From Streptomyces celluloflavus (GTDB lineage: Bacteria > Actinomycetota > Actinomycetes > Streptomycetales > Streptomycetaceae), in the NCBI GenBank assembly GCA_000720995.1, contig JOEL01000007.1, positions 124,001 to 188,000 of the forward strand: DNA of 64,000 bases, in the 5' to 3' direction. A program made the position numbers and the translations under genes. The first letter of the stretch is position 1. Each line of letters begins with the position of its first letter. The notes below the pieces were generated by a model. It was not told the origin of the DNA. It saw nothing but the letters and a program-made list of their open reading frames with translations, and did no database searches. This document shows positions 28,913 through 36,753 of this stretch, piece after piece.

Positions 28913-29605
28913 TCACCCGCCGAGGGCCTCGGCGGTGCGGCGCAGCGCGCGCAGATCGGTGATCACAATGCCCATCCGCCGGGTCTGGACCTGCTCAGGC
29001 CCCAGTTCCGCGAGCTTCGCGGTGATCGTGTTGCGGGACGTCCGCAGATGCTGGGCCAGCTCATGACGTGTCAGGGCCAGTTCCAGTGACTGGTCGGCAC
29101 GGTGCGCGGCATGGCCCGAGATATCGGCCAACCGCACCAGGGCCGCTGCCAGCCGGGCCAGCGCGTCGCCGCCCCCGCGCGCCTGGTCCGACTCCCGCAG
29201 CCGGGTGAAGGCGTAGCGCAGCAGCACGGGGAACAGGTCATGCCCGGCAGCGAAGCGGGTGAACTGCGCCTTGCTCAGGACGGCGACAGCGCAGTGCGAC
29301 AGCGCCTCGACACTCGCCAGCCGCACCCCGTCGTCCAACACCGCGATTTCGCCGAGGAGTTCACCGGGACCGCGGAAGGCCAGCAGGGTGAGCTCGCCGT
29401 TCCGCTCGCGCCGGATCACCTTGACCACTCCGCTGAGCACGGCCAGCACGTGCGTACCGGGTTCGTCCTGCCGCAACAGCACGTCCCCGGCCTGGTGCCG
29501 ACGCTCGACGGCGGGCTCCAGCAGGTCGGCCCAGACCGCCTCCCCCACAAAGCCACGCAACGTCCGGCCGGCCGGGTCCGCCGTTCCACCCACGTGGTCA
29601 CTCAT
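28913..29605 (-). CDS. Crp/Fnr-family transcriptional regulator
   Basis: 230 aa. The N-terminal cyclic-nucleotide-binding beta-roll covers about residues 25-130 (QAGDVLLRQDEPGTHVLAVLSGVVKVIRR in outline, GPGELLGEIAVLDDGVRLASVEAL). The phosphate-cassette region GELLGEIAVLDDGVRLAS keeps Gly-Glu but not the strict RTA of CRP. A winged helix-turn-helix follows (LTRHELAQHLRTSRNTITAKLAEL). It lies 161 bp upstream of the cyclase-like gene in the same direction, so it may control that operon, perhaps in response to its nucleotide. No clear ribosome site precedes the ATG. Confidence 0.85.
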   Translation of the reverse strand: MSDHVGGTADPAGRTLRGFVGEAVWADLLEPAVERRHQAGDVLLRQDEPGTHVLAVLSGVVKVIRRERNGELTLLAFRGPGELLGEIAVLDDGVRLASVEALSHCAVAVLSKAQFTRFAAGHDLFPVLLRYAFTRLRESDQARGGGDALARLAAALVRLADISGHAAHRADQSLELALTRHELAQHLRTSRNTITAKLAELGPEQVQTRRMGIVITDLRALRRTAEALGG

Positions 29606-29732
29606 ACCGTGACCCTAGAAAAGACTCCGCCGGCCGCGCAGAGAAACCGGATGAACAGGCACCGCCGTAAGCGCGTGCAGCCGTGGTCCCCAGGGGCTGT
29701 TCATGGACGTCGGCCCCGGTGTGGCCGGCGAT

Positions 29733-30956
29733 TCACGCCCGCCGCAGCGCCAGTACCGCGTTGTGCCCGCCGAAGCCGAAGGAGTGGCTGATGGCGCGTT
29801 CGACGGGGTGGGTCAGCGGCAGCTTGGTGACGCAGTTGATGTCGAACTCGGGGGCCGGGGCGTCGAGGTTGGCGATGGGCGGTACGACGCCGTGCTGGAG
29901 GGTCAGGACGGTCAGTCCGGCCTCGATGGCGCCGGCCGCGCCCATGCAGTGGCCCAGTACGCCCTTGGGGGCGGTGACCGGCGGGCTGTGCGGGTAGACC
30001 CGGCTGATCAGGGCGGCCTCGGTGGCGTCGTTGAGCGGGGTGGAGGTGCCGTGCGCGTTGACGTGTTCGACGTCGGCGGCCTGCCAGCCCGCGTCGCGCA
30101 GCGCCGCCCGGACCGCCGCTTCGGCGATGGCGCCGGAGGGGTGCGGGCTGGTGGGGTGGTGGGCGTCGGTGGTGGCACCGGCGCCCGCGATCAGCGCGCG
30201 CGGGCGGGCGCCGCGGGACCGGGCGTCGGCCTCGCGTTCCAGCACCATGATCGCGGCGCCTTCGCCCATGACCAGCCCCGCCCGGTCGGCGGCGAACGGC
30301 CGGGACAGCAGCGCCGGGTCGCCGTCCGCGCGGGCCGCCGCGCCGGACCGGCCGAAACCGGTCATGACGACCGGGACCACGATCGCCTCGGTGGCCCCGG
30401 CCACGGCGATATCGCACTGTCCGGCGGCCAGCAGATCACGCGCCACGGACAGCGCCGTCACCCCGGACGAGCACGCCGTGCACGGCGCCATGCTGGGCCC
30501 GGTGGCGCGCATCTCGATGGCGATCTCGGCGGCCGGCATGTTCGGAATGGTGAGCAGCACGGCATGCGGTGAGGTGGCCTCGGGCCCGCGCCGGTCCAGC
30601 CGTACGGCCTGGTCGGCCAGGCCCACGGCCCCGCCGCTGCTGGTCCCGACGACGACCGCGACCCGGGTGCCGTCCCAGGTCGCGGGGGAGAGCCCGGCGT
30701 CGGCGACGGCCTCCCGCGCGGCGAGCAGCGCGAGCTTGACGTAGCGCCCCATCCGGAACGCCGACCGGCCGCCGACCGCGTCGTCCAGGTCGATGCCGTC
30801 GACGGTGCAGGCGAAGTCGACGGTGCTGCCGCGGAGTTCGGGAACGGTGCGGGCGAGGGAGCGGCCGGCGCACACCCCCTCCCAGGTGGCGGCGGTGTCA
30901 TGGCCGGCCGGGGTGATCATCCCCAGGCCGGTGACGGCGATGGCGGGCCTGGTCAT
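29733..30956 (-). CDS. beta-ketoacyl-ACP synthase II-type KAS (first copy)
   Basis: Condensing enzyme, 407 aa, thiolase fold. Catalytic Cys162 lies in PCTACSSG, the first catalytic His in VNAHGTSTPLND, Lys and the second His in APKGVLGHCMGAAGAIE, and the C-terminal SFGFGGHNAVL is present. All active residues are kept, so it is not a chain-length-factor-like inactive partner. Its ATG overlaps the ACP stop (ATGA). It belongs to a minus-strand cluster with ACP, acyl-CoA oxidase, a second KAS and a KAS III. No ketoreductase, dehydratase or acyltransferase accompanies it. FabF role in primary metabolism is less likely given the cluster. Confidence 0.88.
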   Translation of the reverse strand: MTRPAIAVTGLGMITPAGHDTAATWEGVCAGRSLARTVPELRGSTVDFACTVDGIDLDDAVGGRSAFRMGRYVKLALLAAREAVADAGLSPATWDGTRVAVVVGTSSGGAVGLADQAVRLDRRGPEATSPHAVLLTIPNMPAAEIAIEMRATGPSMAPCTACSSGVTALSVARDLLAAGQCDIAVAGATEAIVVPVVMTGFGRSGAAARADGDPALLSRPFAADRAGLVMGEGAAIMVLEREADARSRGARPRALIAGAGATTDAHHPTSPHPSGAIAEAAVRAALRDAGWQAADVEHVNAHGTSTPLNDATEAALISRVYPHSPPVTAPKGVLGHCMGAAGAIEAGLTVLTLQHGVVPPIANLDAPAPEFDINCVTKLPLTHPVERAISHSFGFGGHNAVLALRRA

Positions 30957-31198
30957 CGGCGGCCGCTCATCGCGGCGCCGCCGATGAACGCGCTGATCTC
31001 GGCGAGCGTGGCGTCCTTGTAGAGCTTGTCGGCGTCCGCGTCGACGCCCAGGTGCTCCTTGATGATGACGGCGAACTCGGCGACGGCCAGGGAGTCCATC
31101 TCCAGGCTGTCCATCGTGGAGTCCGGGCGGATGTCCTCCGCGGGCACCTTGAAGGTCTGGGTGAGCACCTCGGCGATCTTGGGGTGGAGCGTGTTCAT
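30953..31198 (-). CDS. acyl carrier protein
   Basis: 81 aa, four-helix carrier protein. The phosphopantetheine serine lies in LEMDSLAVAEF, with LGVDADADKLYKDATLAEISAFI after it. AAAGGAC lies 4-10 nt upstream of the ATG. It is translationally coupled to the KAS at 29733. An AT-rich stretch upstream probably carries its promoter. This ACP is expected to hold the growing chain for the KAS enzymes of the cluster. Confidence 0.9.
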   Translation of the reverse strand: MNTLHPKIAEVLTQTFKVPAEDIRPDSTMDSLEMDSLAVAEFAVIIKEHLGVDADADKLYKDATLAEISAFIGGAAMSGRR

Positions 31199-31214
31199 GA
31201 CGTCCTTTGTCCTC

Positions 31215-31320
31215 TCGTGGCCTTCGCAGATATATATGGAGAGTTGAATAACTTCGGCCGGAGCCCGGATGCCCGACACGCCAGGACATTCCGTATATTC
31301 CGGATAACTCGATTCGGATC
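31215..31320 (-). promoter_or_regulatory. AT-rich promoter region for ACP/KAS
   Basis: The gap 31199-31326 contains TATATAT (about 31230-31236) and a TTCCGTATATTCCGGATAAC stretch, strikingly AT-rich in this genome. It lies directly upstream of the ACP on the minus strand. Which hexamers are used cannot be decided by eye. Confidence 0.35.
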
Positions 31321-31326
31321 CGCCGG

Positions 31327-31521
31327 TTACGGGATGCGGTGCCCGGTGGGCGCGGCCGTTCCCGGGGTGCGGCGCCCCGGACCGGCGGCCCGCCCGTACG
31401 GCTTCCCCAGCCAGTGCACGACGGCGTAGGTGGTGCCCCAGTACGCCAGCAGCACGGCGCGCACGCCGGCTCCCGCCGCTGCCTCGTACATGCGGCAAGC
31501 GCCCCTCGCGCCCCTCATCAC
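31327..31521 (-). CDS. small hydrophobic protein coupled to the acyl-CoA oxidase
   Basis: 64 aa starting GTG (or ATG 31518) inside the stop region of the upstream oxidase gene, giving a 4-bp overlap that suggests translational coupling. The central AGVRAVLLAYWGTTYAVVHWLG is an amphipathic or membrane helix; the ends are basic and Gly/Pro-rich. I recognise no family. Codon bias is consistent with a real gene, but the size leaves doubt. Confidence 0.45.
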   Translation of the reverse strand: MMRGARGACRMYEAAAGAGVRAVLLAYWGTTYAVVHWLGKPYGRAAGPGRRTPGTAAPTGHRIP

Positions 31522-33506
31522 GCCCCCCGCGAATGCGCCGCACCGCCCCGGCCGGCCACCTGGGCCACATCGGGCACCCCGGCCACATCGGACTCGCCCG
31601 GTGCGTCCGGCGGCGCCGATGCGTCAGCCGCACCGGCCCCCGCGTGCCACGCCGCCTCCGGGTCGTCGTACGCGTCGACGTACCCCGGCTGCGTGATCGG
31701 CCAGCCGGCCAGCAGCTCTTCGGGCAGCGCGAACGACTCGACCACCGTGGGGGCGTGCCCGGCCACCTCGCCGATCAGCTGCTCGACGGCCTCCTGGAGT
31801 AACTCGACCTGGGAGGCGACGAGATGGCCGGCAGCCAGGAGGTCACCGGTGTTGCGGCCGAGCCACTGGAGGGCGAAGAGCCGTTCCAGGGCGTGCAGGA
31901 GGTCGCGGGCCGGCCCGGCGGGCAGACCGGCCACCGCCCCGGCGAACGCCTCGGCGGCCTGCCGGTACGCGTACGCCTCGACGGCGCGCAGCGCGGGTCC
32001 GGACGCCGCGTTCCACCGCGCCAGCGGGTCGCCGCCCGGCGCCCGGCGCATCCGCTGCTGGGCGCGGACGAACCAGATGCGTTCGACGGCCGCCGCCAGC
32101 CGGCCGAGGAAACGGGTGTCGGCGAGATCGCCGGGCGCCGTACGCGCGGCCGGCGGGGCGGGCGGCGGCGGGGCGCCGAAGAGCATCTCGGCGGCCGCCT
32201 TGGCGTGTACGGCGATGTTGTCGCCCTCCGCGGTGATGGTGCCCTCGATGGCGGTCACCAGGCGGCTGATGCCGTTGTTCGCCAACAGCCCCTGCGCACC
32301 GCAGCGTTCGCGGCACTCGATGATGACGTCCCGGGCCCGCCAGGTGATCCACCCCTTGGCGATGGCCACCAGCCGCTCCGCGTCGTCCCGGTCCGCGGCC
32401 GTGTGCGCCTCCCACCGGGCGAGGGCCCTGCGGTGCAGCAGGCTCATCGCGAAGACGGTGGCCAGCGCCCCGGCGAGCGGCCCGTGGTGGCTGCGGTGCG
32501 CGGACACCGGCACCCGCTGCGCGGCCCTGGCCCCGGAGATGTGGCGGTGCCCGCCGTAGCGGACGGCGATGGCGAGCGCCGTACGGGCGCCGCCGACGGC
32601 CGAGGCGCTCATACAGAGTTTGCCCGGGGTGACCCGGCCGATCGAGAGCAGGAAGCGGCGGCGGCGGTTGCCGAGGCCGCTGTGGAACTCCCCGTCCGCG
32701 CCCAGCCGTCCCTGGTCGCCCGCCAGCAGCGCGTCGCGCCCCACGAAGACCCGGTCGAACGAGGTCAGGCAGTGGTCGACCGGGCTGCCCAGCCGCGCCG
32801 GCAGCCGGCGCACCCGTACGCCCGGCAGGGCCCGGGTCCCGTCGGTCAGCGGCGTCAGGAAGAGGAACGCCCCCTGGTCGGTGCCGTCGACGAGCAGCCG
32901 GGCCGCCACCAGACCGGACTTGGGGCCGCCGGCCGGGCTGGTGTTGGGCATGAACTTCTGCGCCCCGGCGTTCGGTGTGTGCAGTACGAACCCGTCCCGC
33001 CCGGCGTCGTAGGTGGCCGTGGTCTCCAGGGCCGTCGCGTCGTTGCCGTGCGCGACCTCCGTACACAGGAAGGTGCCCACCTGCCGCATCGTCAGGAAGT
33101 CGGTCAGGTCCCGGCCGCCCCCGCCGTCGGGGCCGGGACCGGGGTGGGCGGCGGGGGCGGCGGGGCCCGGTCCGTGGTCGAGGAGGCTGCCGAGGAAGAG
33201 GTTGTAGTGGATGCCCGCGACGGTGGTCAGGGCCGGGTCGACCGGTCCGAACCACTCGTGCAGCGCCGCCAGCGCGCGGGGGTCGGCGGCCAGTCGCGCA
33301 CCGCCGTCGAGTGCGTCGTTGAGGGCTCTGAGCCGCCGGTACACGAGCGTGAGCCGGTCCTCGGAAGAGCCGTCCGGCATGCGGCGGAACGATTCTGTTG
33401 CGATCAGCCGCCGCCAGGGTTCGTGCTCCGTGGCGAAGTCGTCGCCGAACAGCACCCGCGTCAACCTGCGGGCCGTGGGCACCGCCACCGAGTTACTTTT
33501 GGTCAT
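31518..33506 (-). CDS. acyl-CoA oxidase-like flavoprotein
   Basis: 662 aa, the length of peroxisomal-type acyl-CoA oxidases rather than 380-aa dehydrogenases. Seen in order: a helical N-domain, the beta domain with TEVAHGNDATALETTATYD and AQKFMPNTSPAGGPKSGLVAARL, and the C-terminal helical domain with the flavin-binding CRERCGAQGLLANNGISRLV and EGTITAEGDNIAVHAKAA. It would introduce a trans-2 double bond into an acyl-CoA (or acyl-ACP) with H2O2 release. The ATG at 33506 lacks a clear ribosome site; GTG 33515 or TTG 33533 are alternatives. It sits between the two KAS genes, so it probably desaturates the product or its starter. Confidence 0.85.
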   Translation of the reverse strand: MTKSNSVAVPTARRLTRVLFGDDFATEHEPWRRLIATESFRRMPDGSSEDRLTLVYRRLRALNDALDGGARLAADPRALAALHEWFGPVDPALTTVAGIHYNLFLGSLLDHGPGPAAPAAHPGPGPDGGGGRDLTDFLTMRQVGTFLCTEVAHGNDATALETTATYDAGRDGFVLHTPNAGAQKFMPNTSPAGGPKSGLVAARLLVDGTDQGAFLFLTPLTDGTRALPGVRVRRLPARLGSPVDHCLTSFDRVFVGRDALLAGDQGRLGADGEFHSGLGNRRRRFLLSIGRVTPGKLCMSASAVGGARTALAIAVRYGGHRHISGARAAQRVPVSAHRSHHGPLAGALATVFAMSLLHRRALARWEAHTAADRDDAERLVAIAKGWITWRARDVIIECRERCGAQGLLANNGISRLVTAIEGTITAEGDNIAVHAKAAAEMLFGAPPPPAPPAARTAPGDLADTRFLGRLAAAVERIWFVRAQQRMRRAPGGDPLARWNAASGPALRAVEAYAYRQAAEAFAGAVAGLPAGPARDLLHALERLFALQWLGRNTGDLLAAGHLVASQVELLQEAVEQLIGEVAGHAPTVVESFALPEELLAGWPITQPGYVDAYDDPEAAWHAGAGAADASAPPDAPGESDVAGVPDVAQVAGRGGAAHSRGA

Positions 33507-33647
33507 TAAGGTCACGCCGGGAGGAACGACCAAGGGACGGCGAGGACACTCCTCACGGTCCCTCGATCAGATCTCCGATCGGAGACCCACGCCGGCCGCC
33601 GGTGAACGCGTCCGCCGGCCCCGCCCGGAGCCCGGTCGCGGCCGGCC

Positions 33648-34877
33648 TCAGGCCCGCCGGAAGGCCAGCGCGACATTGTGCCCGCCGAAGCCGAACGAAT
33701 GGCTGACGGCGGTCTCGACCTGCTGCACCCGCGGCTCCTTGGTGACGCAGTCGAGGTCGTAGTCGAACGGCAGCGCGTCGAGGTTGGCGATCGGCGGGAT
33801 GACCCCGCGCTCCAGGGTCAGTACGGTCGCCACCGCCTCGATCGCCCCGGCCGCCGCGAGCGTGTGCCCGACCACGCCCTTGGGCGCGGTGACCGGCGGG
33901 CGGTGCGGAAAGAGCCGGGAGATCAGCCCGGCCTCCATGGCGTCGTTGAGCGGGGTCGAGGTGCCGTGCGCGTTGACGTGCCCGACCTCGTCGGGCCGCC
34001 AGCCCGCCTGGTGCACCGCCGCCGCCACCGCCGCCTGGGCGACGGTGCCGTTCGGGCCGGGCGCGGTGGGGTGGTAGGCGTCCGTGGTGGACCCCGTCCC
34101 GGCGAGCAGCGCGCGCGACCGGCCGCCGCGGGCCCGGACGTCGGCGGTCCGCTCCAGTACGACCACGGCGGCGCCCTCGCCGATGACGAACCCGTCCCGG
34201 TCCGCGGCGAACGGCCGCGACGCCCCGGCCGGGTCCGCCGTCCGCCGGGACAGCGCCCCCATCCGCGCGAACGCCGTCACCACCAGCGGCGTCAGCACCG
34301 CCTCGGCGCCGCCGGCCACCACCACATCGCACTGCCCGGTGGCCAGCAGGTCCCGGCCCAGGGCGATCGCGCCGGCCCCCGAGGCGCAGGCGGTGGCGGG
34401 CGCCATGCTGGGGCCGCGCGCGCCGAGCGCGATGGCGACCTCCCCCGCGGCCGCGTTGGGGATCATCATCGGCACCAGCAGCGGGGAGACCGCGTCCGGT
34501 CCCCGGGCGTCCAGCTTCCGTGCGCCGTCGATGAGTACGGAGACCCCGCCGACGCCGACGCCGAGCACCACCCCCACCCGCCCGCCGTCCCACTCCGCCG
34601 GGGAGAGCCCGGCGTCCGCCACCGCCTGCCGGGCGGCGATCAGCGCCAGCTTCACGAACCGCGCCATCCGCCACACCGAGCGCCCGCCCACGGCCTCGTC
34701 CAGATCCAGCCCCTCGACGGCACAGGCGAAGTCCACCGGCAGCCCGGCCAGTTCGTCCTGCCGACGGGCGGTGGATCGCCCGGCGCACAGCCCCGCCCAG
34801 AAGGTCTCCTCGTCCGCGCCGGCGGGGGTCACCATCCCCATTCCCGTCACCGCGACGCTCATATCAACCTGCGTCAT
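33648..34877 (-). CDS. beta-ketoacyl-ACP synthase II-type KAS (second copy)
   Basis: 409 aa, clearly paralogous to the KAS at 29733 through its whole length (shared VDFAC, EAVGGRS-WRMARFVKLAL, STPLNDA). Catalytic Cys164 in ATACASG, His in VNAHGTSTPLND, and KGVVGHTLAAAGAIE are intact. Two apparently active KAS copies in one cluster is unlike the KS/CLF arrangement of aromatic polyketides. GGGAG precedes the ATG and the start overlaps the KAS III end by 14 bp. Confidence 0.88.
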   Translation of the reverse strand: MTQVDMSVAVTGMGMVTPAGADEETFWAGLCAGRSTARRQDELAGLPVDFACAVEGLDLDEAVGGRSVWRMARFVKLALIAARQAVADAGLSPAEWDGGRVGVVLGVGVGGVSVLIDGARKLDARGPDAVSPLLVPMMIPNAAAGEVAIALGARGPSMAPATACASGAGAIALGRDLLATGQCDVVVAGGAEAVLTPLVVTAFARMGALSRRTADPAGASRPFAADRDGFVIGEGAAVVVLERTADVRARGGRSRALLAGTGSTTDAYHPTAPGPNGTVAQAAVAAAVHQAGWRPDEVGHVNAHGTSTPLNDAMEAGLISRLFPHRPPVTAPKGVVGHTLAAAGAIEAVATVLTLERGVIPPIANLDALPFDYDLDCVTKEPRVQQVETAVSHSFGFGGHNVALAFRRA

Positions 34878-36021
34878 GTCCTGACTCCCTTCGTCTTTCC
34901 GTTGCTGCTGCGCTTGTTGTGGCTGTGGCGCTTGCCGTGTCCGCCGCGGCCGTTGTGCCACGCGCACCGGTCGACCCACGCGTCCCGGCCGCCCCGGGCC
35001 ATCGGAACGCCGCGGAACCCCAGGTCAGCCCGCCGCCGAACGCGGTGATCAGCACCCGGTCACCCGCCGCCAGGCGCCCCGCGCCGTCCGCGTCGGCCAG
35101 TGCCAGCGGGATGGACGCCGCTCCGGTGTTGCCCACCCGCTCCAGGTGCGTCAGGCAGCGCTGCGCGCCGATCCCCACCCGCTCGGCGACCGACCGCAGG
35201 ATCCGGGCGTTCGCCTGGTGCGGGACGAAGTGATCGACCTCGGCGGCGTCCCAGCCCGCCTTCGCCAGCAGCGTCCGGCAGGAGTGGGTCATCCGCTCGA
35301 CCGCGTGCTGGTACACCGCGCTCCCCCGCATCCGGAAGTACGCGTCGTCCGCGGCCGGGGCACCGGCCGCCGCCCGGGACCGCGCGCCGCCGCCCGCCAC
35401 CTTGATCAGGTCGTATGCGGTGCCGTCGCTGCCCAGGTCGAAGGCGAGCAGTTCGCCGGGGGCCCCGGGCGGGCCCGCCGCGATCAGGGCCGCCCCCGCG
35501 CCGTCGCCGAACACCACACCCGACGACCGGTCCGCGGGGTCCAGCCAGGTCGAGTACACATCCGCGCCCACCAGCAGCACCCGCTCGTACAGACCGGAGA
35601 CCACCAGCCCGTGGCAGACCGCGAGTCCGTAGACGAAACCGCTGCACACCGCGGCGATGTCGAACGCGGGGACGGTCCCGAGCCCCAGCCGCGCCGCCAG
35701 GGCGGGCGCCGTCCCCGGGCAGAGGTGGTCCGGGGTCGCGGTGGCCAGGACCACGGCGTCCACGCGGGGCGGGCGGTCCGGGCCGCCGGGGTCCGCCGCG
35801 AGTCCGGGCAGCAGCCGGGCGGCTTCGTGGGCCAGGTCCCCGGTGGACATGTCCGGTCCGGCCCGGTGCCGGCTGACGATCCCCGTACGGGTACGTACCC
35901 AGGCGTCGTCCACGCCCCAGTCGGCGGGCAGTGCCTCGTTGTGCACCGGCGCCCCCGGCACCCACCCGGCCACCGCCTCCAGCAGAGCGCTCCGTCCGCC
36001 GTCCGCGTCTCTCCTGTCCAC
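34864..36021 (-). CDS. KAS III (FabH-like) condensing enzyme
   Basis: 385 aa. Initiation-type condensing enzyme that joins an acyl-CoA starter to malonyl-ACP. The triad is visible: Cys126 in IAAVCSGFVYGL, His in FVPHQANARIL, Asn in RVGNTGAASIPLAL. An unusual Ala/Thr/Ser-rich tail of about 40 residues follows the last core strand. GTG start with weak GGGGCAG upstream. It is the first gene of the condensing-enzyme cluster and reads from the gap that holds a CACTCG/CGAGTG palindrome. Confidence 0.9.
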   Translation of the reverse strand: MDRRDADGGRSALLEAVAGWVPGAPVHNEALPADWGVDDAWVRTRTGIVSRHRAGPDMSTGDLAHEAARLLPGLAADPGGPDRPPRVDAVVLATATPDHLCPGTAPALAARLGLGTVPAFDIAAVCSGFVYGLAVCHGLVVSGLYERVLLVGADVYSTWLDPADRSSGVVFGDGAGAALIAAGPPGAPGELLAFDLGSDGTAYDLIKVAGGGARSRAAAGAPAADDAYFRMRGSAVYQHAVERMTHSCRTLLAKAGWDAAEVDHFVPHQANARILRSVAERVGIGAQRCLTHLERVGNTGAASIPLALADADGAGRLAAGDRVLITAFGGGLTWGSAAFRWPGAAGTRGSTGARGTTAAADTASATATTSAAATERRRESGHDAG

Positions 36022-36469
36022 CGCTGCCCCGATCCGTCGGCCGACTCACCACGACCTGCTGACGAACGGCCCGCCCGGCAACGGGGTTGCGCCATTCCAC
36101 TCGAACGAGTGATACCTCGGGCTGACTTGAGGTTCGGGGCCCGCCCCGGGGTTTCGCCCGGTCGACGGCGGATCCGCCGGGACGGGGCGGCGGCCCCGTA
36201 CGGGCTGACTGCGGGACGCGTCGACGAGGCGAGACATCGGGCTGGTTACGTGCCGAGTTGATGACGCGTGGCGTCTCGGGCGGACGAGTGGGAGACGGCT
36301 CCGGCGGCCGGGACGGCGGCCCGGGGACAGCGAGTTGGAGACCGAGTCGAGTGCCCGACGGCCGACCGGGCAGGCCATCCGATGGGTGGCCGAAGTCGCG
36401 ACCACCCGAGGATAGGCCGCCGGTCGTCGTAGCGCTAAGGTCGGATTTCCGGAATCGGACAGGATCGAA
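36022..36469. other. divergent promoter gap between KAS III and OB/flotillin copy 2
   Basis: A 448-bp gap without a convincing gene. It contains the palindrome at 36098-36111 and several short GGGCGGAC/GACGG-rich iterations (36260-36420). Promoters for both the condensing-enzyme operon and the second flotillin pair must lie here. Confidence 0.6.
36098..36111. promoter_or_regulatory. palindrome upstream of the KAS III operon
   Basis: CACTCG-AA-CGAGTG, 6-bp arms, 77 bp before the KAS III start. A dimeric repressor site is plausible; the cognate regulator is unknown. Confidence 0.35.
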
Positions 36470-36742
36470 ATGGCAGGGGGGCGGCCGTCGATGGTGCGGG
36501 ACGAAGCGGTCATCGGCTGTCACGGAGTGCTGGTCATCGCCACTCGCGGGGCGGCCGGCCCCGGTGAGGTCCTGGTGCGGATCAGGGGCGGTTCCGAGAC
36601 CTTTCTCGCCTGGTCCGCCGAGCCCCTCCCGGTAGGGGCGACCGTACTCGTGATCGAGACCCGTGGCACCCGCCAGGTCGATGTCGCCGAGTGGGCCGAT
36701 CCGTTGGACGCGTTGCCCGGCGCTGCCGGCGACGCCGGCTGA
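36470..36742 (+). CDS. small OB/NfeD-like protein paired with flotillin (copy 2)
   Basis: 90 aa (or 83 from ATG 36491, which has GGGGGGCGG upstream). Beta-rich, aligning with the product at 20962: GVLVIATRGAAGPGEVLVRIRGGSE, TFLAWSAEPL, ATVLVIETRGTRQVDV. It has no membrane helix, unlike full NfeD. It precedes the second flotillin by 11 bp in the same order and strand as copy 1. Probably a soluble partner of the flotillin. Confidence 0.75.
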   Translation: MAGGRPSMVRDEAVIGCHGVLVIATRGAAGPGEVLVRIRGGSETFLAWSAEPLPVGATVLVIETRGTRQVDVAEWADPLDALPGAAGDAG

Positions 36743-36753
36743 GGAGACGAAGG

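Noticed and set aside
29733-34877. KS/chain-length-factor pair of an aromatic type II polyketide cluster
   Set aside because: Both KAS proteins keep the catalytic cysteine, and no cyclases, ketoreductase or aromatases are present.
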